This document shows, one piece after another, positions 6,661-14,161 of a stretch of 64,000 bases of DNA. Both the position numbers and the translations under genes were made by a program. Below the pieces are notes generated by a model that saw nothing but the letters and a program-made list of their open reading frames with translations, ran no database searches and was not told the DNA's origin. The stretch comes from JABFXC01 sp045804265. Lineage in GTDB: Bacteria > Gemmatimonadota > Gemmatimonadetes > Gemmatimonadales > Gemmatimonadaceae. Position 1 is the stretch's first letter. Each line of letters opens with the position of its first letter. Location: positions 1-64,000 of the forward strand of contig JBJMNK010000127.1 in NCBI GenBank assembly GCA_045804265.1, in the 5' to 3' direction.

Positions 6661-8913
6661 TCACACCGGGAACAGCATCTCGCGGTACTTCGGCAGCGGC
6701 CAGCGCTCGTCGGCGATCACGAGCTCGAGGGCGTCGGAGGCGTGACGAGCCGCGTCCATCGCCTCGGAGACTTCCTTCGTCAGCAGCTTGGCGAGCTTTT
6801 CCGGCTGGTCGTGCATCGAGTCGGCTTTCTCGAGCAGCCTGCCTAACGTTCCGCGCGCTCCCTGCAGCGTCTCGAGCAGGTCGACGACCTTGTTCGCGGC
6901 CTCCGCCTGCGGGCCGGACTTGACGCCGGCAGCCTTGGCCCGCGCGACGCCCTTGGTCAGGTCGCTCGCGTAGTAGAGTGCCGCGGGAAGGACCATCGTG
7001 TCGATGACCTGCGCCTGGGTATGCGCTTCGATCAGGATGTCCTTGGCATAACGCTCGAGGCGGACGTGGAAGCGGCTCTCGAGCTCCTGCTTGCTGAGGA
7101 TGCCGAGCTTCTGGAAGAGGGCGCGGGTCTGCTTCGTCACGAGCTGCGCCAGCGACTCGGGCGTGCGGCGCAGGTTGAGCAGCCCGCGGTTCTCGGCTTC
7201 GTGCACCCACTCTTCGGAGTAGCCGTTCCCCTCGAAGCGGATCGGCGACGACTCCTTGAACTCCTCGCGCACGACCTTGAGCACTGCCTCCTCGACCTTC
7301 TTCGTCTTCTTCAACTCGGCGCGCAGCTTGTCGGTGATCTCCTCGATCGACTCGGCGACGGCGGCGTTGAGCAGCATCACGGGGAAGGCCGGCGACGCGG
7401 CGGAGCCGACGGCGCGGAACTCGAACTTCGCGCCGGTGAAGGCGAAGGGCGACGTCCGGTTGCGATCGGTGTTGTCCTGCGCGATCTCGGGGAGCTTGTC
7501 GACACCGAGCTTGAGGCGCTGGCCGCCAGGCAGGTTCGAGATCGTCTTCCCGGCAACGATGTCCTCGATGAGGCGGGTGAGCATCTCGCCCATGAACACC
7601 GAGATGATCGCCGGTGGCGCTTCGTTGGCGCCGAGGCGGTGCTCGTTGCCTGACGATGCAACGCCGGCGCGAAGCAGTCCCTGGTGCTTGTAGACCGCCT
7701 TGAGCACGGCGGCGAGGAAGACGAGGAAGCGAACGTTCTGGTGCGGCGAATTCCCCGGCTTGAGCAGGTTGAAGCCGTCCAGCTCCGCGTTCTCGCTGCG
7801 GATCGACATTGACCAGTTGCAGTGCTTGCCCGAGCCGTTGATCCCGGCGAACGGCTTCTCGTGCAGCACCGCCTGCATCCCGTGACGGAGCGCGACGCGG
7901 CGCAGCGTCGCCATCACGAGCTGGTTGTGGTCGACGGCGATGTCCGAGTCCTCGAAGAACGGCGCCATCTCGAACTGGCTCGGCGCGACTTCGTTGTGCC
8001 GCGTCGTGATCGGGACGCCGAGCTTGTACAGCTCCTGCTCGACTTCGCTGATCAGCGCCTGCACGCGCTCGGGGATGCCGCCGAAGTAATGGTCCTCGAG
8101 CTGCTGCCCGCGCGGTGGCGGCGCGCCGACGAGCGTCCGGCCGGACATCACGAGGTCGGGACGCATGGCGAACATCGCGCGATCGATCAGGAAGTATTCC
8201 TGCTCGATGCCTAACGTGGTGATGACGCGGCTGACGCCCTTGTCACCGAGGAGCTCGAGCAGGGCAATGGACTTCTCGGAGAGGACGTCGGTGCTTCGGA
8301 GCAGCGGCGTCATCTCGTCGAGCGCTTCGCCGTTGTAGCCGATGAAGACGGAGGGGATGCAGAGCGTCCGCGTCCCGCCGGCTTCGACGATGAATACCGG
8401 GCTGGCCGGGTTCCAAGCCGTGTAGCCGCGCGCTTCCCAGGTCGCGCGGAGCCCACCCGAGGGGAAGCTCGATGCGTCAGGCTCGCTCTGGATCAGCTGC
8501 GACGCGCTGAAGCTTTCCACCGGCTGTCCGTCCTCGAAGGTGAGGAAAGCGTCGTGCTTCTCGGCGGTGAGCCCGGTCTGCGGCTGGAACCAGTGCGTGA
8601 AGTGGGTGACGCCGCGGCTGATCGCCCACTCCTTGATGACTTGGGCGACGGTGGGGGCGATGTCGAGGTCGAGCTTCTTCCCCATGCGGATCGAGGCGAC
8701 GAGCTTGGCGTAGACGTCGCGGGGGAGGCGGTCGCGCATCTGACGGACGCCGAAGGTGTTGATCCCGAAGTACTGCGACGTCTGGCCGGTCACGCCCTTT
8801 GCCGATCCATTGGCGGCGGCGTGGGCGCCGTTAGGCGCGGCCTCGTTGCGATGAGCGCGAGCGGCGACGTCGCGCAGCACACCGTGCCGCGCGTGAGTGG
8901 TCGACTGGGGCAT
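6661..8913 (-). CDS. glnN: Type III glutamine synthetase (GlnN-like)
   Basis: 750 residues from ATG 8913. GSIII enzymes are about 700-730 residues with a distinctive N-terminal region and little similarity to GSI. Recognisable stretches: GINTFGVRQMRDRLP (about 50-64), GVTHFTHWFQPQTG followed by AEKHDAFL, GTRTLCIPSVFIGYNGEALD, GIEQEYFLID (about 226), NEVAPSQFEMAPF (about 308), INGSGKHCNWSM (about 358). The first 45 residues (Ala/Asn/Gly-rich) are a lineage extension. A second glutamine synthetase in the same genome usually serves nitrogen limitation; direct pairing with glnA suggests joint nitrogen control, but I see no regulator site. Confidence 0.95.
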   Translation of the reverse strand: MPQSTTHARHGVLRDVAARAHRNEAAPNGAHAAANGSAKGVTGQTSQYFGINTFGVRQMRDRLPRDVYAKLVASIRMGKKLDLDIAPTVAQVIKEWAISRGVTHFTHWFQPQTGLTAEKHDAFLTFEDGQPVESFSASQLIQSEPDASSFPSGGLRATWEARGYTAWNPASPVFIVEAGGTRTLCIPSVFIGYNGEALDEMTPLLRSTDVLSEKSIALLELLGDKGVSRVITTLGIEQEYFLIDRAMFAMRPDLVMSGRTLVGAPPPRGQQLEDHYFGGIPERVQALISEVEQELYKLGVPITTRHNEVAPSQFEMAPFFEDSDIAVDHNQLVMATLRRVALRHGMQAVLHEKPFAGINGSGKHCNWSMSIRSENAELDGFNLLKPGNSPHQNVRFLVFLAAVLKAVYKHQGLLRAGVASSGNEHRLGANEAPPAIISVFMGEMLTRLIEDIVAGKTISNLPGGQRLKLGVDKLPEIAQDNTDRNRTSPFAFTGAKFEFRAVGSAASPAFPVMLLNAAVAESIEEITDKLRAELKKTKKVEEAVLKVVREEFKESSPIRFEGNGYSEEWVHEAENRGLLNLRRTPESLAQLVTKQTRALFQKLGILSKQELESRFHVRLERYAKDILIEAHTQAQVIDTMVLPAALYYASDLTKGVARAKAAGVKSGPQAEAANKVVDLLETLQGARGTLGRLLEKADSMHDQPEKLAKLLTKEVSEAMDAARHASDALELVIADERWPLPKYREMLFPV

Positions 8914-9225
8914 GCGTAGAACTCCGGGGAGGAATGGCGGCTGGTGCGCAGGGCTTCGTGCGCGTGCTGCAATTCTAGCGGCACAAACGGCAAAATTCCA
9001 GCATTTATCTGGCGATTAGCGTTGGGAGCGTTGCGGTTCGTGCACCCGCGAGCGCACGGCGACGGCGGCGGCAGCGTGCGTCATTTCAAGGGGTCAGAGC
9101 ACTTGAAATCCCAGAAACGGATTTCAAGTGCTCTGACCCCGTGAAGGGCGGGGTCGTGTTTCGAGGCAAATGATGGAACAGACTATGCTCCGCTTTCCGG
9201 CCGATCCCTCACCACGGAGCGACGG
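8914..9225. other. Intergenic region with palindrome element, 312 bp
   Basis: Between the divergent GSIII and DUF6496 genes. Apart from the long palindrome at 9090-9140 I see no gene and no clear promoter. Confidence 0.5.
9090..9140. repeat. Dispersed palindrome element, copy 1
   Basis: A 22-bp perfect stem begins GGGGTCAGAGCACTTGAAA (left arm 9090-9111), with loop CAGAAAC and the complementary right arm 9119-9140. The outer 19 bp are identical to the element at 56118-56168; the stem tip differs (ATCC here, GGTG there). Flanks carry extra TTTCAAG fragments. REP/MITE-like; no transposase is nearby. Confidence 0.85.
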
Positions 9226-9519
9226 ATGGCCGCACGGAAGCGCAGCTCGTCGGGTCGGAAGAAGAGTGGGCGGAAGTACGGAAAGTCGGCATCGAAGAGG
9301 GTGGCGAGCACGATGCGCCGCCGCAAGAAGGGGACGCTCAAGAGCGGGAGCGGCCGAAAAGTGAAGAGCCGCAAGCAGGCGATCGCGATCGGTCTCTCCG
9401 AGGCGCGGTCAAAGGGAGGCAAGGTCCCCCGCAAACGTGGCGCGAAGAAGTCGAGCAGCCGCAAGAAATCTGGTGGCCGCAAGAAATCAGGCGGCCGGAA
9501 GAAATCGTCGAGCCGCTAG
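9226..9519 (+). CDS. Lys/Arg-rich DUF6496-type small protein
   Basis: 97 residues; ATG 9226 with GGAG upstream. The centre, GTLKSGSGRKVKSRKQAIA followed by IGLSEARSKGG, is the signature of the DUF6496 family of small basic proteins. Both flanks are Ser/Lys/Arg repeats (RKKSGGRKKSGGRKKS at the C-terminus). Very high pI and repeat tail suggest nucleic-acid binding, which is inference. Monocistronic, convergent with the PAP2 gene. Confidence 0.8.
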   Translation: MAARKRSSSGRKKSGRKYGKSASKRVASTMRRRKKGTLKSGSGRKVKSRKQAIAIGLSEARSKGGKVPRKRGAKKSSSRKKSGGRKKSGGRKKSSSR

Positions 9520-9596
9520 CGGCTCTCTTCACGACGCACCGCCGGGCGCGATCGCGCACGCACTCCGGCGCCATCCTCCGGGCGCTGGAACCGAAC

Positions 9597-9630
9597 GCCC
9601 CGTGGCCATCCACCGTCCTGGCCGCGGGGC
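9597..9630. terminator. Hairpin between convergent genes
   Basis: GCCCCG-T-GGCCA pairs with TGGCC-G-CGGGGC around a 10-nt loop, in the 136-bp gap between the DUF6496 and PAP2 genes. No T-run. Confidence 0.5.
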
Positions 9631-9655
9631 GCGGTGCATCAGGCGCGGTGCGTCG

Positions 9656-10498
9656 TTACTCCGCCCGCTCGCCCTGCTCAGCGGGCTCGAGGTGCTCGAC
9701 CATCGGCTCGACCGGTTCTTCGTCCTCGAGTACTTCCGGTGCGCGCCTTCGCGCGACGAGCTGAATCGCCTCGAGCGTCGCCATGCAGAATGCCGCCCAA
9801 GCGAAGCCGATGACCATGCCGGCGGCGGTGTCCGACGGGTAATGGACGCCGAGGTAGATGCGCGAGGCGGCGATCACGAAGATCAGCAACAGCGCGATGA
9901 CCGCGGTGAGGATCCGTGACCAGCGATGGCGCTGCAGTCGCGCCGCGAGATACGCGACAGTGCCATAGACGATTGCCGCGCTCATCGAGTGTCCCGACGG
10001 AAAGCTCGACGAGAAGACCTCGACCCCGGTCGAGAAGACCGCCGGCCGGTCGCGATGAAAGACATCCTTCAACATCGAGTTGATGAGGATGCCGACGATC
10101 GTCGTCACGAGGAGCAGCGTCGCCGAGTGGCGGTGACGTGTCAGCCAGAGAAAGAGCGCGGCGACGATCACGACCATCATGACCACGATGCCGGTGCCTA
10201 ACGCAGTGACCTGGACCATCGCGACGTGCAGCCATGGAAGCTGGTGCGCCCCAACCCAGCGCAGGATCGCGTCATCAAATACCTGGGTCGCGCCGCTCCG
10301 AACGTGCACAGCCAGGGCGGCGAACGCCCACGTCCCCGCCAGCGCGAGCAGGGCACCGGCCGTGATGAAGATGCCGACGGCGGCGTAGAAGCTTCGCACC
10401 CGGGTGACTGACGCGCGCAGCGCGGTGAAGAGCGGATCCCAGAGGAAGCCGAACCGCTGGCGCGGACGATCGCGGCGCTCGCCCGCGGGCTGAGTCAC
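9656..10498 (-). CDS. PAP2-family membrane phosphatase
   Basis: 280 residues. I choose the GTG at 10498 because it overlaps the upstream kinase stop as GTGA; the open frame further upstream lies inside the kinase gene and is Arg-rich. Six predicted membrane helices. The three PAP2 phosphatase motifs are present: KDVFHRDRP, SSSFPSGHSMSAA and SRIYLGVHYPSD, supplying the His/Arg/Lys for phosphohistidine chemistry. Likely substrates are undecaprenyl pyrophosphate or phosphatidic acid; the sequence does not decide. The C-terminus is an acidic cytoplasmic tail (EVLEDEEPVEP). Confidence 0.88.
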   Translation of the reverse strand: MTQPAGERRDRPRQRFGFLWDPLFTALRASVTRVRSFYAAVGIFITAGALLALAGTWAFAALAVHVRSGATQVFDDAILRWVGAHQLPWLHVAMVQVTALGTGIVVMMVVIVAALFLWLTRHRHSATLLLVTTIVGILINSMLKDVFHRDRPAVFSTGVEVFSSSFPSGHSMSAAIVYGTVAYLAARLQRHRWSRILTAVIALLLIFVIAASRIYLGVHYPSDTAAGMVIGFAWAAFCMATLEAIQLVARRRAPEVLEDEEPVEPMVEHLEPAEQGERAE

Positions 10499-11175
10499 GA
10501 TGCGCGTGCGCGAGGCGACGCCGGCCAGAGCTCGGTCTGCGGAAGCTGCCGTTCGATTCGCTGCCTGACGCGAGCGGCGACGTCCTCGATCGCGAGCGGA
10601 TCGCTGAGCAGATCGTATTCGCGGACGTCGATGGTCAGCACCGGGCAATGATTAAAGCCGGCGATCCAGCGCTCGTAGCGCTCGTGGAGCGCCGCCCAAT
10701 AATCGACAGCCGTGTCGCGCTCGGCGGGGCGTCCGCGCCGGGCGATGCGGTCGACGATCACGTCGAGCGGTGCATGAAGGTAGACGAGCAGCTTGGGCGG
10801 GCGCGCAGCGGGCGCGTGCAGGAGCTCGGCGTACAACCGACAGTAGAGATCGTACTCCTCGGGGATCATCAGTCCCTGCTCGAACGCACCCTGCGCGAAC
10901 ACTTCGGCGTCCTCGTACCAGGTGCGATCGAGGACCCAACCGCCGCCGATCCCGCGCATGCGTCGCATCGAGGCGAAGCGAGTGGCGAGGAAGTGCAGCT
11001 GCAGCCGAAGCGCGAACTCGCGCCGCGACCGTTCGGCATCGGAGTAGTATGGCTCGAGCCACGGGTTGTCGGCGTCGACCGACTCGAGGGCGAGCTGGAG
11101 GCCGAAGCGCGAGGCGAGGGCGTGGGTGAGCGTGGTCTTGCCGGAACCGACCATGCCGGCGATGCCGAGGAGCAT
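10495..11175 (-). CDS. Deoxynucleoside kinase (dNK/dGK/dAK family)
   Basis: 226 residues from ATG 11175 (MLLGIAGMVGSGKTT), giving the usual family length; an in-frame ATG at 11361 would add 62 residues of atypical sequence. P-loop GMVGSGKT (7-14). The DRTW segment (WVLDRTWYEDAEVF) corresponds to the E/D-R-S motif of deoxynucleoside kinases, and DRIARRGRPAERD is the arginine-rich lid. Phosphorylates deoxynucleosides for salvage. Ends in GTGA overlap with the PAP2 gene, so the two are translationally coupled. Confidence 0.85.
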   Translation of the reverse strand: MLLGIAGMVGSGKTTLTHALASRFGLQLALESVDADNPWLEPYYSDAERSRREFALRLQLHFLATRFASMRRMRGIGGGWVLDRTWYEDAEVFAQGAFEQGLMIPEEYDLYCRLYAELLHAPAARPPKLLVYLHAPLDVIVDRIARRGRPAERDTAVDYWAALHERYERWIAGFNHCPVLTIDVREYDLLSDPLAIEDVAARVRQRIERQLPQTELWPASPRARAS

Positions 11176-11380
11176 GTCGAGCGGGGAGGAGCTGCTGCGA
11201 AAAGGGACGGGACGGACAGCGAATGCCGGAGCGGCGGGACGGCTGAAGATGAAGAGGGACGGACGGCGCATCAACTCCTTGCGCAGCTGCCACTGGTACG
11301 CGAGGTGAAGCTTGCGGGGCGCCAGGCAGCGGGCGAAGTTTAGAAGCTTGTCGAGCTCCATGAGGGAGACGAGCGACAAC

Positions 11381-11452
11381 GGCACCGTGGCCAAGTGGTA
11401 AGGCGGCAGACTGCAAATCTGCTATTCGTCGGTTCGATTCCGACCGGTGCCT
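11381..11452 (+). tRNA. tRNA-Cys (anticodon GCA)
   Basis: Cloverleaf reads cleanly: acceptor GGCACCG / CGGTGCC, D-arm GCC-AAGTGGTAA-GGC, anticodon stem GCAGA / TCTGC with loop CTGCAAA, T-arm GTCGG-TTCGATT-CCGAC, discriminator T. The short variable region and GCA anticodon fit Cys. CCA is not encoded. A terminator follows at once. Confidence 0.95.
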
Positions 11453-11469
11453 CTGGGAGCTGCACGACG

Positions 11470-11504
11470 AAGGCCTCCGAACCCCGGAGGCCTTTCGCTT
11501 TTTT
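11470..11504 (+). terminator. Rho-independent terminator of tRNA-Cys
   Basis: 10-bp stem AAGGCCTCCG / CGGAGGCCTT, loop AACCC, then TCGCTTTTTT. Confidence 0.92.
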
Positions 11505-11595
11505 CGGAGCGGAGTGTGCTCCGGTTGTCGCCCACCGACGATGATACATTTCCCATTCCGCGCGCGACGCTGTCTTCCCTCTCGCGAACCTGCGC

Positions 11596-11973
11596 ATGAA
11601 ATCCCAATCGCCCGTCACCTTCTACCGCTGGTCGGACATGCCGAAGGAGCGCGTGACCGACCAGATCTCGCGGCGCCTCGTCACCGGCGACCGGATGATG
11701 CTCGCCCATGTCTATCTCGACAAAGGCAGCGTCGTGCCCAAGCACTCACATGAGAATGAGCAACTCACCTACATCCTCGAGGGTGCGCTGCAATTCTGGA
11801 TCGGTGAGGACCAGCAGGAGGAAATCGTCGTTCGCGCTGGCGAAGTGCTGCTGATCCCATCGAATGTCCCGCACCGGGCGCTCGCGCTCGAGGACACGCT
11901 GGACGTCGATGTCTTCAGCCCGCCGCGGCAGGACTGGCTGAACCACACCGACAGCTACTTTCACCGGAAGTAG
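11596..11973 (+). CDS. Cupin-2 domain protein
   Basis: 125 residues, single conserved beta-barrel. Metal-binding motif 1 is seen as PKHSHENEQLTYILEG and motif 2 as IPSNVPHRA, giving the usual two His, Glu, His ligand set. Such small cupins act as isomerases, dioxygenases or sugar-binding sensors; nothing here specifies which. The next gene is a GntR-type regulator 30 bp downstream on the same strand, so the two may be co-transcribed. Confidence 0.85.
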   Translation: MKSQSPVTFYRWSDMPKERVTDQISRRLVTGDRMMLAHVYLDKGSVVPKHSHENEQLTYILEGALQFWIGEDQQEEIVVRAGEVLLIPSNVPHRALALEDTLDVDVFSPPRQDWLNHTDSYFHRK

Positions 11974-12003
11974 CTGCGGCGGCGCGTCGATCGTCCAACG
12001 TCG

Positions 12004-12954
12004 ATGACCACCGAGATGCTGACGGACCTGCTGCGCGGCCGCATCCTTCGCGGCCTTCGCGCGGGAACGCTCGCGCCAGGCGATCGACTGCCGAGTGCAC
12101 GCCGGGTTGGCGCGGAGCTGTCGGCGGATCACCGGATGGTCCTCGCGGCGTATCACGTGCTGGCGGCGGAAGGAGTCGTCGAGCTGCGCCAGCGCGCGGG
12201 AATCTTCGTCGCGCGTCGCAGTGATCGGCCGATCGCGACACCCGGCGAAGGATGGTTGATCGATACGTTGCTCGATGGCCTGGTGCGTGACGTCCCGATC
12301 GTCGACCTGCATCAATGGATGCGGCGCGCCGTCGCCACACGCAGCCTGCGCGCGACAGTGATCGAGGGGACGGCGGACCAGATCGCGGGAATATGCCGCG
12401 AGCTACGGGTCGATTACGGCTTCGACGCGACCGGCATCGAGGTTGGCGAGCTCGCGGAGCTGTCGCCGGCGATGATCGAGGAGCTCGGAGGCGCCGACCT
12501 GCTGGTGAGCACAGCGGAATTCCGGAACGAGGCCCGTGGGCTCGGGCAGCGGTTCGGTATTCCGGTCGTGATCGCCGAGGTCGGGCCCGACCTGCTGGGC
12601 GGCGACTGGCGCCAGCTGCTGCGCGAGCCGTTGTACCTCGTCCTCGGCGACGCTCGGTCAGTGGACGTGGTGCGGGCGCGGTTCAGCAGCATTCCGGCCG
12701 CGGCCGAGAATCTTCACATCGTGGTGGTGGGAAGGGACGACCTGGGCCTGATCCCGAAAGACGCAGCGGTCTACGTGTCGCGCGGCGCCGCCTCCGCGTT
12801 AGGCGACACCAAGGTTCAGGGGCGTGTTCTCCCAACGGCGCGCGGGTTTTCGATCAAGACGGCGCGGGAGCTCGTCACGGCGATCGTGCACGCGAACCTG
12901 GCCGCGCTGTCGGACGTGGCGGACGGGCCGACGAAGCGCGTGGTCGCGGGCTAG
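12004..12954 (+). CDS. GntR-family transcriptional regulator
   Basis: 316 residues. Winged helix at the N-terminus (about 5-72): LRGRILRGLRAGTLAPGDRL, PSARRVGAELSADHRMV, VVELRQRAGIFVA, the classical GntR pattern. The C-terminal 240 residues are not an aminotransferase, FadR or UTRA domain I recognise. They look like an alpha/beta ligand-binding region (ADLLVSTAEFRNEA, FGIPVVIAEVGPDL, PLYLVLGDARSVDVV) reminiscent of periplasmic-binding-type folds. Ligand and targets unknown; the cupin just upstream is a candidate target. Confidence 0.82.
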   Translation: MTTEMLTDLLRGRILRGLRAGTLAPGDRLPSARRVGAELSADHRMVLAAYHVLAAEGVVELRQRAGIFVARRSDRPIATPGEGWLIDTLLDGLVRDVPIVDLHQWMRRAVATRSLRATVIEGTADQIAGICRELRVDYGFDATGIEVGELAELSPAMIEELGGADLLVSTAEFRNEARGLGQRFGIPVVIAEVGPDLLGGDWRQLLREPLYLVLGDARSVDVVRARFSSIPAAAENLHIVVVGRDDLGLIPKDAAVYVSRGAASALGDTKVQGRVLPTARGFSIKTARELVTAIVHANLAALSDVADGPTKRVVAG

Positions 12955-13018
12955 CCTCTGAGCCGGTCGGTAGACGCAGGTCACGCGCGTTGTGCGACCA
13001 ATCGTGCAGAACGCTATG

Positions 13019-13050
13019 AAATCTGGTCACATGAGCCGCACCAGATTTTT
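13019..13050 (+). terminator. Rho-independent terminator after GntR gene
   Basis: AAATCTGGT (13019-13027) pairs with ACCAGATTT (13040-13048), followed by T residues. An unusually AT-rich spot for this genome. Confidence 0.7.
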
Positions 13051-13092
13051 GTAACACTATATCAGAACGTAGCTTACAGCGATGCAATGGCG

Positions 13093-13106
13093 GGTATGGC
13101 GATTGC
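13093..13106 (+). promoter_or_regulatory. Possible sigma-54 promoter of the pilin gene
   Basis: GG at 13093-13094, ten bases, then GC at 13105-13106 within TTGCTT. The -12 part fits; the -24 part (CGGGTA) keeps only the GG. It lies 76 bp before the pilin ATG. Weak on its own. Confidence 0.25.
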
Positions 13107-13181
13107 TTTAGTGGGGGCCAGATCCACTACCGATGATGGTGGTGATCTACCACAAAACCCCCGAATTGGAGATCACCCACC

Positions 13182-13568
13182 ATGCTTCGCAACGCGCGTA
13201 AGGGCTTTACGCTCATCGAGCTGCTGATCGTCGTCGTCATCATCGGCATTCTGGCCGCGATCGCGATTCCGAAGTTCGCGAATACGAAGGAAAAGGCCTA
13301 CATCGCCGCGATGAAGTCGGACCTGCGCAACCTGGTCACCGCGGAAGAGGCGTTCTTCGCGGACTCGGTCAAGTACACGACCGACGTGACCCAGATGAAG
13401 TTCAAGCCGTCGACTGGTGTGTGGACGCCGACGATCGCGATCGGTGCAGGCTACTGGTCGGCGCAGGTGACGCACACGCAGGTGACGGGCAAGAGCTGCC
13501 AGATCGCGGTGAACACGAACAACACGCTCGTGACGACCGCGGGCGACGGCGAGCCGGCCTGCAAGTAA
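13182..13568 (+). CDS. Type IV pilin (PilA-like major pilin)
   Basis: 128 residues. Class III signal: MLRNARKG then F9TLIELLIVVVIIGILAAIA, with the prepilin peptidase cut after G8 and the conserved Glu at mature position 5 (E13). The hydrophobic N-terminal helix drives assembly in the inner membrane and pilus core. The globular part ends with a Cys pair (KSCQIAV...EPACK) that probably closes the D-loop. Short size and lack of neighbours suit a stand-alone, highly expressed major pilin with its own strong terminator. GGAG lies 10 nt before the ATG. Confidence 0.93.
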   Translation: MLRNARKGFTLIELLIVVVIIGILAAIAIPKFANTKEKAYIAAMKSDLRNLVTAEEAFFADSVKYTTDVTQMKFKPSTGVWTPTIAIGAGYWSAQVTHTQVTGKSCQIAVNTNNTLVTTAGDGEPACK

Positions 13569-13591
13569 GCGTTAGGCTCTCCTGCACGACG

Positions 13592-13627
13592 CGCGGGCCA
13601 GGCAATCGCCTGGCCCGCGTCTTCTTT
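13592..13627 (+). terminator. Strong terminator of the pilin gene
   Basis: 12-bp perfect stem CGCGGGCCAGGC / GCCTGGCCCGCG, loop AATC, then TCTTCTTT. An octamer CGTTAGGC (13570-13577) lies between the stop codon and the stem. Confidence 0.88.
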
Positions 13628-13740
13628 GTAACAAAAGGTGCGCGGGGCCGCTCATGCCGCCAGGTTTCTGCGACGTCGCGGTCGAGCGGTGCAGCTCGCC
13701 GCCGCCTCGATGATCGAGCCCGGATCCCGTTCGCCCGAGA

Positions 13741-14109
13741 ATGCCAGTCCCGTACGCCTTCGTCGGGAACATCCTCGAGATCCGGGTGACGGGCAACTAC
13801 ATGCCCCGCGACGTCGAAGCCGCGTTCCGCCAGGCGTTCGCCGATCCCGCGCGGCCCACGCTCCGCGCGCTCCTCTACGACGCGCGCGATTCCGCCGTCA
13901 TCGGGGAGCGGACAACCCCCGACGTCCGCGAAGCGATCCGGTTCTTCGAGGGGCTTCGTGAACACATCGGCCAGCGAGTGGCGCTGCTCGCATCGACCGA
14001 CGTCGCGTATGGCGTGATGCGGATGGTTGCGGGCTGGGCAGCCGCGGCTGGACTCGAGGCCGAGGTGTTTCGCGAGCCGGCGGAGGCGCTCGACTGGGCG
14101 GAGCGTTGA
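13741..14109 (+). CDS. STAS/SpoIIAA-like small protein
   Basis: 122 residues. Predicted alternation of strands and helices (VGNILEIRVTGNYMPRDVEA, LRALLYDARDSAVIGE, REAIRFFEGLREHIGQRVAL, AEVFREPAEALDWAER) resembles STAS/SpoIIAA-like domain proteins that are often plasmid- or membrane-stress associated. No phosphorylatable Ser motif of anti-sigma antagonists is evident. Function unknown. Upstream start at 13741 (ATG) chosen; no clear SD. 52 bp ahead of the SDR gene on the same strand. Confidence 0.6.
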   Translation: MPVPYAFVGNILEIRVTGNYMPRDVEAAFRQAFADPARPTLRALLYDARDSAVIGERTTPDVREAIRFFEGLREHIGQRVALLASTDVAYGVMRMVAGWAAAAGLEAEVFREPAEALDWAER

Positions 14110-14161
14110 ACAGGTGTTGAACAGCCGTTGAACAAGACCCGGATCCGTCTAGCTTCCGGGG

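Noticed and set aside
9090..9140. Simple transcription terminator
   Set aside because: It lies between divergent genes, where no terminator is needed, and a homologous copy exists 47 kb away.
10499..10648. Upstream start for the PAP2 gene inside the kinase gene
   Set aside because: The extension is Arg/Ala-rich shadow of the kinase; GTG 10498 gives a GTGA coupling.
11176..11394. Longer start for the deoxynucleoside kinase
   Set aside because: The longest version would overlap tRNA-Cys, and the added residues do not resemble the family. ATG 11175 gives the normal length, though 11361 cannot be fully excluded.
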